From NCBI RefSeq assembly GCF_000298175.1, contig NZ_BAGZ01000018.1, positions 1 through 64,000 on the forward strand: DNA of 64,000 bases, in the 5' to 3' direction. This document shows, piece by piece, positions 17,313 to 26,240 of the stretch. The position numbers and the translations under genes were made by a program. Source of the stretch: Austwickia chelonae NBRC 105200. GTDB taxonomy: Bacteria; Actinomycetota; Actinomycetes; Actinomycetales; Dermatophilaceae. The first letter of the stretch is position 1. Every line of letters begins with the position of its first letter. The notes beneath the pieces are model-generated. The model was not told where the DNA came from and searched no databases. It worked only from the letters and a program-made list of their open reading frames with translations.

Positions 17313-17383
17313 TTCAACAGGCGTTGAATCAACGGTAGATCGCCGCGGGCGATGTTTCAACACCTGTTGGAACCACGTACGGT
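17313..17383. promoter_or_regulatory. two TetR-type operators and leaderless tetR promoter
   Basis: In the 88-base divergent gap, TTCAAC/GTTGAA arms (17313-17328) and a second, near-palindromic TTCAACA-cc-TGTTGGAA (17356-17372) share the half-site TTCAACA. A -10 TACGGT (17378-17383) ends six bases before the tetR ATG at 17390. The likely reading is autoregulation plus repression of the membrane protein. Confidence 0.65.
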
Positions 17384-17389
17384 GACACC

Positions 17390-17980
17390 ATGACCTCACG
17401 CCGCCCCGGGCCCAGAGCCGACCGCGCCGATGTGCGCGGCGATATCCTCACTGCCGCGCGGGAACTCTTCGCACGCAAGGGATTCCAGGGCACGACGCTG
17501 CGGGCGGTGGCTGCTGCTGCGGGTGTGGACGTGGCGCTGGTGCCCTACTACTTCGGCAACAAGCAGGGCCTGTTCACGGCCTCGCTCGAGCTTCCGGTGG
17601 ATCCGCGCGCCAAGATCGACGAGGTCTTCGCGGGGGGCCGCGACGGTCTCGGCGAGCGCCTGATCCGCACCCTGGACGGACTGTTCCAGGACGCGGTGGT
17701 GGGGCCCGCCATCATCGGTCTCATGCGGGAAGCGATCGGCGACGGGGACACCGGGCTACGTCGAGATTTCATCGTCGATGTCGTTCTGGTGGCCTATACG
17801 CGACATATTCAGCTTCCTGATGCTGCGGCCCGTGCTGCTCTGGCCGCGTCCCAGCTCGTGGGGATCGGGTTGGCTCGCTACGTCATTCGTGTCGAGCCGT
17901 TGGCAGGCATGTCCACGGAGGAGCTGGCCCGCTACGCCGGACCGACGCTGCAGCGCTATCTGGTCGACCCGATCCCCTGA
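17390..17980 (+). CDS. TetR-family transcriptional repressor
   Basis: This is a 196-residue regulator. The N-terminal helix-turn-helix spans about residues 13-60, with AARELFARKGFQGTTLRAVAAAAGV and the typical YYFGNKQGLF. The C-terminal ligand domain (LIRTLDGLFQ, IGLMREAIG) resembles the TetR_C family found beside membrane exporters. It is divergent from the YhgE-like gene, with two shared repeats between. Its 3' end overlaps the convergent HIRAN gene by 25 bases. Confidence 0.88.
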   Translation: MTSRRPGPRADRADVRGDILTAARELFARKGFQGTTLRAVAAAAGVDVALVPYYFGNKQGLFTASLELPVDPRAKIDEVFAGGRDGLGERLIRTLDGLFQDAVVGPAIIGLMREAIGDGDTGLRRDFIVDVVLVAYTRHIQLPDAAARAALAASQLVGIGLARYVIRVEPLAGMSTEELARYAGPTLQRYLVDPIP

Positions 17981-18660
17981 CGGGAAGGTCGTCCCTCTGG
18001 TTCTCCGCTGTACTGACCTTTGAGACGAACCAACAGCCGCATGTGCAGCCCAGCTGCCGGGGGGTTTACGCGCTCAACCGTGAGTTCATAGTGAGTCGTC
18101 ATGATGTCGTGCACGTACTCGAGAAGCGGGTCTGGCACGTAACCAAGCTTCTCTCCGCCCTGCGTCACGAGGAGCGCCCGAGCGTTGGCCGGGTTGCCCG
18201 GTTCGTGGCGCAGGGAGAGCTGATCTCCGGGCTGCAGTCGGTCGATCGACGCACGCTCGTGATCCGTCAGATAACGAACCCCATGCACAAGAAACGGCAA
18301 ACTCACTGCCCCGGGCTGCGGCAGGGGAGTCAACTCGTACGTATCACCCGTTCTACCACCACCGGAGACAGCCAATACCTCGAAAGGGCCAGCCTCCGCA
18401 GCCAGACCTAAGTGTTCCATCATCGCTGCCTTCTCAGGACGGTGAGGGTCCATGACCCTCTCAGCAAAGATTGGGAACAGTGTGTCGCTGGAGTGGATCC
18501 TGCCGAGCGGCAGGCCGGGAAGAGGACGTGCTGCTCCGTCCTCATACACGAACGTGTAATGCCTACCGTCGAACCCGAGGGTGCCTACGCGCACAAACGC
18601 TCGCGTCTTGGGGTCTTGGCGGCTGACAAGCAGCCAGTCAGTTCTAAGCAGCGTAGTCAT
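17956..18660 (-). CDS. HIRAN-domain protein, partner of a HipA-like kinase
   Basis: This is a 234-residue soluble protein. The C-terminal part (about 120-200) carries the HIRAN pattern: FLVHGVRYL, a central GDQLSLRHEPGNP and the closing GEKLGYVPD. HIRAN domains bind DNA ends in HLTF/Rad5-type proteins. The first 90 residues (PGLPLGRIHSSDTLFPIFAERVM) resemble the N-terminal portion of HipA-like proteins by layout. The start overlaps the kinase gene by 17 bases, so the two are co-translated and probably interact. By analogy with HipBST systems the small protein could restrain or target the kinase; this is inference. The common NPxD acidic residue of HIRAN is replaced (NPANA). Confidence 0.75.
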   Translation of the reverse strand: MTTLLRTDWLLVSRQDPKTRAFVRVGTLGFDGRHYTFVYEDGAARPLPGLPLGRIHSSDTLFPIFAERVMDPHRPEKAAMMEHLGLAAEAGPFEVLAVSGGGRTGDTYELTPLPQPGAVSLPFLVHGVRYLTDHERASIDRLQPGDQLSLRHEPGNPANARALLVTQGGEKLGYVPDPLLEYVHDIMTTHYELTVERVNPPAAGLHMRLLVRLKGQYSGEPEGRPSRQGIGSTR

Positions 18661-19588
18661 CGCTCAATCTCCTTCGGTTCTCCAGTATGACGGCTTGGAT
18701 GAACGTACTGGCGACCTCTGACAGCCGACCGGGCGGCGCTTGCAGCGCCACTCCGACGGTCGACTCGTCCAGGGCCGCCAGCCGAGACAGCCAGATACCG
18801 GCATCGGACCTGGCAGCAGCTTCGTGTGCAAGGTCTACAAGGAGCTGTTTTCTAGGTTCAAAAGGGTTCGCTCTCCCCCTGGCTGCGAAGGCTTCCGGTC
18901 TCAACGTTCTCCGTTTGTCCTCGGTCAGGCCCGCCCCCAGCGCGCTGCCATGGTCGTACGTCGCCGCAAGGCAGCGCGCGCCATCCTGATCAGACTCGAG
19001 AAGCGCCCAGTTTCCGGGATGCCGGTCAGTGTTGCCGGTCAAAGCGTCCAGAACCAGATACCCAGCAAAGACCCCGAACGCACTGAGGTCTGTCGTACCA
19101 GGAGGCGGACGAACGCCAGTAAGAACCTGCTGCACCGCGTCGAGCGTATATCCAACGTCACGCCGCATCCGACCCGCCCGACGTCCCGTCGAAGGTTCTG
19201 CTGCTCGGCGCTCATACCCTTGGACCTCCGGTAGATAAGCCGCGCCCGTGTTGAGGCTGTACCCGTTCGGAGTGACATTGCGGGAGATGACACCCAACTT
19301 GCCATCGCAAACCGCAAAACGGCACTCAGCTGCTGGTAGACCGATACCGATGGCAAGACGCGACACGAAGACCTCTGCACAGTCGGTGATAGCGTCCTGG
19401 GACCCGTCGCCCGTCCTTTGCCTCGACTTCCAGAGCCAGTGCTCTTGACGTACCTCGTCTGGAGACTTGGCCAGCCAGCGCTTATTCGGGTCCCGTCCCC
19501 CGGGCTCGTCCCGGATCACGGCCCAGGACGTGACGTCAACAACAACCTCGTCTTCGGCTGTCACCTGGGGGCATTCTGCAGCGGCCAT
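18644..19588 (-). CDS. HipA-like serine/threonine kinase
   Basis: This is a 314-residue protein with the HipA/CtkA kinase core. Lys41 in WLAKSP is the likely ATP-binding lysine, GNTDRHPGNW carries catalytic Asp188 and Asn193, and DHG (212-214) takes the place of the metal-binding DFG. It lacks the usual HipA N-terminal subdomain, which may be supplied by the overlapping HIRAN gene. HipA kinases phosphorylate translation factors such as GltX or TrpS and cause growth arrest. The real target here is unknown. No HipB-type DNA-binding antitoxin is visible next to it. Confidence 0.78.
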   Translation of the reverse strand: MAAAECPQVTAEDEVVVDVTSWAVIRDEPGGRDPNKRWLAKSPDEVRQEHWLWKSRQRTGDGSQDAITDCAEVFVSRLAIGIGLPAAECRFAVCDGKLGVISRNVTPNGYSLNTGAAYLPEVQGYERRAAEPSTGRRAGRMRRDVGYTLDAVQQVLTGVRPPPGTTDLSAFGVFAGYLVLDALTGNTDRHPGNWALLESDQDGARCLAATYDHGSALGAGLTEDKRRTLRPEAFAARGRANPFEPRKQLLVDLAHEAAARSDAGIWLSRLAALDESTVGVALQAPPGRLSEVASTFIQAVILENRRRLSDDYAA

Positions 19589-19966
19589 AGCGATATCTTT
19601 TCAGTGGCTGAGCGATCTGCCGAGTCGGGCGGGCCATGCTGGCCTCTGACTTCCTGACCCTAGGCGTGCCTTCGAACAGCTCATACTCGGCGAACCCACG
19701 TCGCTTCCGTGCCTTGGCACCGCCGCAGCACTGATTGCACGAAGGGCCTGTCGTCGCGACGGTTCTTGCGACTACCCCAGAATTCCTGAAGAGTCAGAGG
19801 GCACTGGTCTCAACAGGAACCTCGTGGACAGGGGGACTGCTGTGCGCTCACAACCCACCACATGGGTATTCACCAAATACTGCGACTGGCTCCCGCTCGT
19901 GCTCGTGCTCATGCCCAGATGCGCTGCGTCTTCGGACTAAGTAGCTAGGTGGACTCTGCTGACTCA
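19589..19966. other. non-coding gap inside the accessory island
   Basis: These 378 bases separate the kinase start from the stop of the large DUF4365 gene. I see no convincing gene, tRNA or terminator; small open frames lack coding character. The kinase promoter should lie at the left end, but no clear -35/-10 pair was found. Composition is less GC-rich than core genes in the window. Confidence 0.5.
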
Positions 19967-22807
19967 TTAAGGGATCCGAAGAACGCTCTCCGTGGCGCGG
20001 AAATCGAGTGCGGCGTGGCGGATACTCGCTGAGAGCGAAGTCGCCATCACCGTGATCAGTTCGTCGTCGCGTTGCAGATTGTTGTCGGCTTCGTCGGCGT
20101 CGGTGAGAGCTCCCGCGGCTGCCCCAGCGGCACCTGTTCCGGGAGACTCGAAGAGTCGAAGGAGTTCGCGACGAGCGAGGCTATCACCGTCCACCTCTCG
20201 CGTGACTAGGCACCCAAGGGAGTACGCAGCGACGCGCCGCACACGTGGGTGTGGGTCCGCACCAAGTGCTATGAGCGTCGGTATCCATTGGCCATCACTT
20301 CGACTCATCAGGGCCGCCGCCGACTCACGGTCCGAACCGTTCCCCCCTAGCAGGCGAGCCACGATCTCACCGACATCGCGTCGTTCGTCCATCCCCAAGA
20401 TCGCCTCGGCCGCTAAACCGTTGAGTCCAAATGAGAACCGGAAACCGCGCGGAGGCGCCGTCAAGTACCAATTAAGTGAGCATGCCAGGTCCGCACGAAC
20501 ATGGTCCGGTGCTTGCCTCCCCAATCTCGCCAGCACGCGCATTAACCCGCGGAGCTGTTCATCGATCAAGACTCGGCTGTTTAGTGCATCCACTAAAGGC
20601 GCCCAGTCGGCGAGCTCGGGGTAAAAGAGGTTGAAGACGGCGAGGTCACGAGTTGGCGCATTGTTTGCAAAGTGGCCCGAGGCTCCCTCAGCGATTTCGG
20701 TCCTTACAGCTTCAGACAGAGCAGCTATGGCGCCCCGGACGGCCTCGTTGGGCAGTCCCGTGATGTCCCCGACAGCCGGAATAACCGAAAGATCCGCTTC
20801 GGAAAGACGTCGCAGCACCTCCTCGTCGAAGGAGCCGCTGATAGCTCTTAGAAGCCGCCTGCAAGCATCAGGGATCGGTGAGGGGAGTTTGGAGGTGAGG
20901 ACCTTAAGGCTCTGGCTGTGAACCGCAGTGAGCGCCTGAGGGGGGTATTCGTCGATGATGTGGGCGATCATGTGGGACTCCGCGCCATCGGCGTCAAGTT
21001 CCACACGGCGCAAGTAGTCCCAGACTTGCCGCAAAACACGTGAGTCGCCGCTCGCCGTGAGACTCTGGAGAACTTCTAAGAGTCGACAGCGAACGTCGAA
21101 TGTCGGACGCGTGCGCTTCGTGTAGGGCTCCGGGTCGCATAGTGCGTCAATGGTCCATTCCGCCAGCTCGCAGGTTCGATCTGGGGGGAGGAGATCGGCA
21201 CCATGAATCAGCAGCGCCAGGTCCGCATCGGCGCTGGTGTGCGTCGAACGTTCTGGACTCACCGTTGACGCTGCGGCGCGGACGGCTGCGGCCGAGACCC
21301 ATGCGCAGATGTGGGGCACCGCCTGGTTGATGCCGTCGCGGTCTCCGGCTTGCCGCAGATTATCTAGTTGGTTGGCCAGGTGTTCGACTTCATCACCGGC
21401 GCGAGCACGCCATGGTGAGGTGAGCTGGTGGCGAGCGTAGAGACCAAGTTGGGTGCGAATCGCCCGTTCATCGCCTGCCATGAGTGCCATCACGTAGGCC
21501 GAGGCCAAGTAGCGGCCAGCTGAATCAGAACCACCCATCATCGGCAGGGGCTTATGAGCCCAGGCCTTGAACTCGTCGTCGAGGTGTTCACTTCCACCCC
21601 ATGCAGTCTGTTGCGCGCGCCACCAGGACGCTGACGAATCCAGGTTGGTGATCACAGTGGCCAAGTTCGTTTCGTGCCATGAACCGAACAGCATCTCCGC
21701 GCCGGACGCGGCAAGGGCGCCGGCCGTCGCGTCTCGGGAGTAGGCCGCCAGACAGCGCTGCACCTTAACAGCGACTTCCCTAGCCTCTTCAACGCTTCCG
21801 ATCAGCTGCAGACAGCGAGCCCTATGTACGAGCAACCAGGCGTGGTCAATAGGGGACTGGTCGTCTCGCTCGAGTTCCCTGTCCAGGAGAACAAGGGCGC
21901 CCTCGACATCGTGGTTAAGAGTCCTCGACACTGACGCAATCACGATTGCCGCGACCCTCTGTCCGGGCTGCGTCGACAATCGCAGCAGTTCTTCCACGTG
22001 CGAGGCGTCGTCCTCGAACAGCAACAAGCGCATTACCGCGACCGCCCGCCATCCCCAGTCAGGCGATGTTTCGGCTTGGTCCAAGGTGAGGCCCCAAGTT
22101 CCTTTCCCGTTGTCGGCCATCATCCTGGCTCGTGAGTCTCCGGCCAGGATGTGCCCCAGTGAGGGGCGCCCCAGGATGAGCATGGCGAGTGCCTGAAAGC
22201 CTGAAAGCTCTCCAACCGGCGCGTTTGGGTGCGGTGCAATCAGGCGCGGCGTGAGCAAGGCATGTCGGATGAGATCTGCGTGCGGGATGTTGCTAGCTCC
22301 CGCCCAGGCGGTCCCGTGCCAGGTTGGGCTCGGGATGGCCGAGGTAGCTACGTCGGTGAGATCTTGTCGGTGATCTGCGCCTATGAGGTTGGCTCGAGGA
22401 ACGAGAATTTTAGCGCCCTTGCCAGTAGCGAGGACACGTTTGCGAACAACGTGCACCCAGTAGCAGTCGTTCGTCGCAGGGTCAACGAGCACCAGAATGT
22501 GCGGCATCGCATCCCCACACCAATAGTCGAAGTGTGAGGCATCCTCGTCCCGGAACCACCAGCCCTCGACGTTACCCTCGGCGGTGGTCCGAGGCTCTCG
22601 AAAGAAGCTGGCTCCCGTCTTGACCTGCGCGCCCATGATGGCCGGGAGTTCATAACGTCGCTCGTCGCGAGGCCGCAGAAGGAGATCGGTGCCCAGGTCG
22701 TGCTTCGGGTTAGGTATGGCAGCCCAACCCATCGACTCGAACTTGTGCTGCACAAGTGACTCCCCCGATGTCCCGGCAGCCTCACTGGCCGGAGCTCGCA
22801 TACTCAC
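19967..22807 (-). CDS. large DUF4365 (PD-(D/E)XK-like) protein with helical repeats
   Basis: This is a 946-residue protein. Residues 1-150 match the DUF4365 layout: a helix GESLVQHKFESMGW, then HDLGTDL (Asp37/Asp41) and AQVKTG (Gln61-x-Lys63), the D...QxK pattern of PD-(D/E)XK nucleases. The rest is alpha-helical; the last 250 residues contain HEAT-like units (ESAAALMSRSDGQW, DPHPRVRRVAAYSLG). The GTG start follows an AAGGGAG site. DUF4365 proteins are commonly found with restriction or defence genes, so a nuclease with a sensing scaffold is a reasonable guess. It has its own 741-base upstream gap. Function is not experimentally known to me. Confidence 0.72.
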   Translation of the reverse strand: MSMRAPASEAAGTSGESLVQHKFESMGWAAIPNPKHDLGTDLLLRPRDERRYELPAIMGAQVKTGASFFREPRTTAEGNVEGWWFRDEDASHFDYWCGDAMPHILVLVDPATNDCYWVHVVRKRVLATGKGAKILVPRANLIGADHRQDLTDVATSAIPSPTWHGTAWAGASNIPHADLIRHALLTPRLIAPHPNAPVGELSGFQALAMLILGRPSLGHILAGDSRARMMADNGKGTWGLTLDQAETSPDWGWRAVAVMRLLLFEDDASHVEELLRLSTQPGQRVAAIVIASVSRTLNHDVEGALVLLDRELERDDQSPIDHAWLLVHRARCLQLIGSVEEAREVAVKVQRCLAAYSRDATAGALAASGAEMLFGSWHETNLATVITNLDSSASWWRAQQTAWGGSEHLDDEFKAWAHKPLPMMGGSDSAGRYLASAYVMALMAGDERAIRTQLGLYARHQLTSPWRARAGDEVEHLANQLDNLRQAGDRDGINQAVPHICAWVSAAAVRAAASTVSPERSTHTSADADLALLIHGADLLPPDRTCELAEWTIDALCDPEPYTKRTRPTFDVRCRLLEVLQSLTASGDSRVLRQVWDYLRRVELDADGAESHMIAHIIDEYPPQALTAVHSQSLKVLTSKLPSPIPDACRRLLRAISGSFDEEVLRRLSEADLSVIPAVGDITGLPNEAVRGAIAALSEAVRTEIAEGASGHFANNAPTRDLAVFNLFYPELADWAPLVDALNSRVLIDEQLRGLMRVLARLGRQAPDHVRADLACSLNWYLTAPPRGFRFSFGLNGLAAEAILGMDERRDVGEIVARLLGGNGSDRESAAALMSRSDGQWIPTLIALGADPHPRVRRVAAYSLGCLVTREVDGDSLARRELLRLFESPGTGAAGAAAGALTDADEADNNLQRDDELITVMATSLSASIRHAALDFRATESVLRIP

Positions 22808-23548
22808 TCGTCACTCCCTTCACGCCCAGCCGCACAACGACGTCAGTCTCGCCGTCTACTACGATCCGACCACTGCTTACACCCCTACCACAGGGCAACG
22901 TCGTCCACTCTCAGATCTCTGCATGGACGTCATAACCAGCATGGGCTCCGGAGGCAGCCCGATCGCCCGCGTATGTCGAGCGACACCGAGGCGTTCGATC
23001 GGGAAGAACAGCCAGTTCATAGATCCAATGGCCATCTCTCCAGTAAGTACCCGCTCTGAGACTCCCTGGTGTCGTCAGCCAGATCGGGTAGCAAAGCTGG
23101 GGTGAGACTCAGCGGTCCGCTAGGCAGGAGCGCCACCTGGTCAGGGCTGCGCGCTTCCCGGAAAATCTCCTGGCACACCCAGCTCACGCCCTTCATCATC
23201 AGCAGCAAAGTCGCGATGGGATGGTGTCACAGTGGTGACGGCACCAGTGGAGGGCCATCGTCTGCGCAGCGACAGCGGAGTGGTTCACGATCGTCCTCAT
23301 CGCTTGATCAGCGCTCGTAAACACAAGCGAGCTGTCATAGACCTCACGCAGAGGCAAGGAAAGGGAATGAGGTACTTCATGAAGACGATTTCACCGCAGA
23401 GGCCGCCGCTCACGTTCGGCTCGCCCCTGCTCCTGAGCTAAGCGAGATAGATCGGGCGTTCCTGCTTCTCCGTCTGGGCGACATGGGTTAACTCGGCTAG
23501 CTGTATCTCTGACCGTTTGATCAAAGTAGAGGGCATCTCGACTACAGA
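22808..23548. other. long non-coding gap between the DUF4365 gene and dnaB
   Basis: These 741 bases contain only short open frames without recognisable domains or ribosome-binding sites. I saw no tRNA, direct-repeat array or insertion-sequence ends. It may be decayed island DNA plus the promoter of the DUF4365 gene. A short frame near 23232-23441 has weak coding flavour but matches nothing I recognise. Confidence 0.45.
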
Positions 23549-26020
23549 TCAGTAGTTGGTGGCCATGTTGGTGAAACGGCTGTAATGCCCCTGGAAGGCG
23601 ACGGTGATCGTCTTGGTCGGGCCGTTACGGTGCTTGGCGACGATGATGTCGGCCTCGCCCTCGCGGGGGGAATCCTGCTCGTACATGGATTCGCGGTGGA
23701 GCAGCATCACCATGTCGGCGTCCTGCTCGATCGAGTTGTGCACGGCGACGCCATTGGCGACGAAATTGTGCGCGCCCAGGACAGTGGCGTCGTAGACCTC
23801 TTCAACCCCGTCGAGCTCGATGCTCTCCACCACGTCCCACATGACGTCGTTGACAGCTTCCAGGTCGAGACCGTCACCGTCGAGACAAGCAGCGATCTGC
23901 GGGAGAGCATCGTCACCGTCGGCCCCGTCGACCAGAGCCGTCGCTACCCGACCCCAGGCCCCACGCGCAGCCAGATCGGCGGCCTCCGCGCCCTCGGCAA
24001 CCTTGATCACCCGGAGTTCCCCGGTGTCAGCGGACTCCACGGTCGACCCGTCCGCGCAGGACACGCCAGCCATCTCCGCCACCAAGGCATCGGCGGTCAC
24101 CACCTCAGTGGTGACCGCGGTGGTCTCCCGCACGATGTCCAGCAGACGCAGCGCGTCGACGGCGGCATCACCATCGACACCGATCTCCTGCAGGAAACGG
24201 CGCTGGCAGTCGACATCGACGATGTCGAACATCCACCCGGTCTCGTCGCCCACCAGCTGACCGGTGATCCCGAAACGCCACAGCAGAAGCGCCACCCGAT
24301 CGAGCAGACCCCGGTTCGGTGCGAAACAGAAGAGCTGCCCGCCGGCCTGCTCCTGCGGAAGCATGACCCCGCCGGCGGCGGTGAAGAACGCGCGGAGGAA
24401 GATCGCGATCTGCCGCTTGGGCAGACGGAAGATCGCCTGCGGGATCACCGCACCCGGTGAAGCCACGCACACCTGGGCCGCAGTCGCGACATCGCCGTCC
24501 TGCCAGCTGTCGTCCGACCGCTCAGGTGCCGGAATATGCCGGGGCGCAGCGACCCGCTGACCGATCCGCAGATCACCCAGGGAACGCCAACCGTCGAAGG
24601 TCAGGAAGGGATGGTTCTCCGTCGCACGGACCGTACGACCCGCAGCGGTCGTGAGCCGGAAGACCGGCCGCACCCCGGTCGGGAAGGCGTGAGTCATCAG
24701 GCGGGGCACATAGCGCAAGGACTCGTCCAGGGCCCAGACCGGGACGTCTTTCTCCCCGGAGACGACCAGCTCGGCGATGGAGACCTCGGCACCGGTGTCA
24801 GCCCGCAGGATCCGGGTGTCGCCGGTCAGGCAACCCGACTCACGCAGGTCACTGACCTGCGGCTTCTTGTCGGTGCGCTGTTCTGGGCCACGGTTCAGCT
24901 GGGAGAGCGCGATGACCGGCACCTCCAGCTCCTTGGCCAGGAGCTTCAGCGCCCGGGAGAACTCGGAGACTTCCTGCTGGCGGCTCTCGACCCGTTTGCC
25001 GGAACTCATCAGCTGCAGGTAGTCGATCACGATGAGTTTGAGATTGTTGCGCTGTTTCAGACGGCGGCACTTCGCCCGGATCTCCATCAGCGACATGTTC
25101 GGCGAGTCGTCGATGAACAGCGGCGCGGTGTCGAAGTCGGAGGCGAGCCGGGCCAGTTTCTCCCAGTCGCGGTCCTCGAGCTTTCCGCGACGGACCTTGG
25201 ACAGGTTGATGCCCGCCTCGGCGGAGATCAGACGCATCGTGATCTCCGAACGGCTCATTTCCAAGGAGAAGATGACAGCGGCCTGTTTGTGCTTGATCGC
25301 GGCGGCACGCACGAAGTCCAGGGCCAAGGTCGACTTGCCGACGGCGGGCCGGGCGGCGATGACGATCATCTGACCGGCATGCAACCCGTTGGTGAGTTCG
25401 TCGAGTTCGGTGAACCCGGTGGGGACCCCGGCCATGTCGCCGGAGGCGCCCCCGGCGGCCTCGATCTCGTCGTAGGTGGGTTCCAGGAGGTCGCGCAGCA
25501 GGTGGTAATCCTCCGAGCCGCGTTTGTCGGCGACTGCGTAGACCTCGGCCTGGGCCGCGTTGACGATCTCCTCGACGTCTCCACCGCCCTGCCCGTAACC
25601 CATCTGCACGATGCGGGTACCCGCATCGACGAGTCGGCGCAGAGTGGCGCGTTCGGCGACGATCTGGGCGTAGTAACCGGCGTTGGCCGCCGTGGGCACC
25701 GAGGAGATGAGCTGGTGCAGGTAGGACTGTCCACCGATGCGGGTCAGCTCACCCCGTTTGGTGAGTTCGTCGGCAACGGTGATCGCGTCGGCCGGTTCGC
25801 CGCGTCCGTACAGGTCGAGAACGGCGTCGTAGATGAGCTCGTGGGCCGGCCGGTAGAAGTCGGTTCCGCGGAGAGATTCCACGCAGTCGGCGATGGCGTC
25901 CTTCGACAGGAGCATTCCACCGAGGACGGACTGCTCGGCATGGATGTCCTGGGGTGGTGTCCGGTCGTCCGGGCCGCCGCTGGATGAGGCGAACTGTTCC
26001 TCGAGCTCAGAAAGCGACAT
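23549..26020 (-). CDS. dnaB: replicative DNA helicase DnaB containing an intein
   Basis: The 823-residue precursor comprises N-extein residues 1-396, intein 397-762 and C-extein 763-823, giving a spliced helicase of 457 residues, the normal DnaB size. The N-terminal DnaG-binding domain starts TPPQDIHAEQSVLGGML. Walker A is ARPAVGKST (about 223-231) and Walker B is LIVIDYLQLM, followed by LSQLNRGPEQR. The intein interrupts DLRESG/SIEQDADMV, a highly conserved RecA-fold motif used by inteins in other DnaB proteins. ATG 26020 is chosen by homology; upstream frame residues are not DnaB-like. The helicase unwinds DNA at the replication fork. Confidence 0.96.
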   Translation of the reverse strand: MSLSELEEQFASSSGGPDDRTPPQDIHAEQSVLGGMLLSKDAIADCVESLRGTDFYRPAHELIYDAVLDLYGRGEPADAITVADELTKRGELTRIGGQSYLHQLISSVPTAANAGYYAQIVAERATLRRLVDAGTRIVQMGYGQGGGDVEEIVNAAQAEVYAVADKRGSEDYHLLRDLLEPTYDEIEAAGGASGDMAGVPTGFTELDELTNGLHAGQMIVIAARPAVGKSTLALDFVRAAAIKHKQAAVIFSLEMSRSEITMRLISAEAGINLSKVRRGKLEDRDWEKLARLASDFDTAPLFIDDSPNMSLMEIRAKCRRLKQRNNLKLIVIDYLQLMSSGKRVESRQQEVSEFSRALKLLAKELEVPVIALSQLNRGPEQRTDKKPQVSDLRESGCLTGDTRILRADTGAEVSIAELVVSGEKDVPVWALDESLRYVPRLMTHAFPTGVRPVFRLTTAAGRTVRATENHPFLTFDGWRSLGDLRIGQRVAAPRHIPAPERSDDSWQDGDVATAAQVCVASPGAVIPQAIFRLPKRQIAIFLRAFFTAAGGVMLPQEQAGGQLFCFAPNRGLLDRVALLLWRFGITGQLVGDETGWMFDIVDVDCQRRFLQEIGVDGDAAVDALRLLDIVRETTAVTTEVVTADALVAEMAGVSCADGSTVESADTGELRVIKVAEGAEAADLAARGAWGRVATALVDGADGDDALPQIAACLDGDGLDLEAVNDVMWDVVESIELDGVEEVYDATVLGAHNFVANGVAVHNSIEQDADMVMLLHRESMYEQDSPREGEADIIVAKHRNGPTKTITVAFQGHYSRFTNMATNY
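23735..24832 (-). mobile_element. DnaB intein with decayed homing-endonuclease region
   Basis: A 366-residue in-frame insertion begins CLTGDTRI (splicing block A, nucleophile Cys1). It has the block B TxxH motif in TENHPFL, and ends VHN (block G, terminal Asn) with Ser as the first C-extein residue. These are all residues needed for protein splicing. The centre contains FLRAFFTAAGGV, where LAGLIDADG endonucleases have a catalytic Asp in an LxxDADG-type motif. Here that Asp is missing, so DNA cleavage is probably lost while splicing remains required for DnaB function. Confidence 0.93.
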
Positions 26021-26075
26021 ACCGCTGAACCACGCTCCCTTCCCCCTGGACTTCCCTTGATGGCCACACGTTCGA

Positions 26076-26087
26076 GAACTGTTGTTC
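26076..26087. promoter_or_regulatory. LexA-box-like site upstream of dnaB
   Basis: GAAC-TGTT-GTTC fits the core of the actinobacterial LexA consensus CGAAC-N4-GTTCG, but both outermost bases differ. It starts 56 bases upstream of the dnaB ATG. SOS control of dnaB would be unusual, so a chance match is possible. Confidence 0.3.
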
Positions 26088-26240
26088 CTCAGTCTCTTCC
26101 GACCGACCGACAATGCTGTGACCTGCGTATCAACGCGGGAGACGCGGGCGATGACCATGATCGGTACGAACCTGTCACGCCCGCTTGAAGGTGCGGACAA
26201 GACACGCTAGGGCGATAACACGCCTGCGCTCAAGAACACC

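Noticed and set aside
23017-23441. Short frames (60-85 codons) between the DUF4365 gene and dnaB
   Set aside because: No recognisable motif or start signal; possibly relics, not supported as genes.
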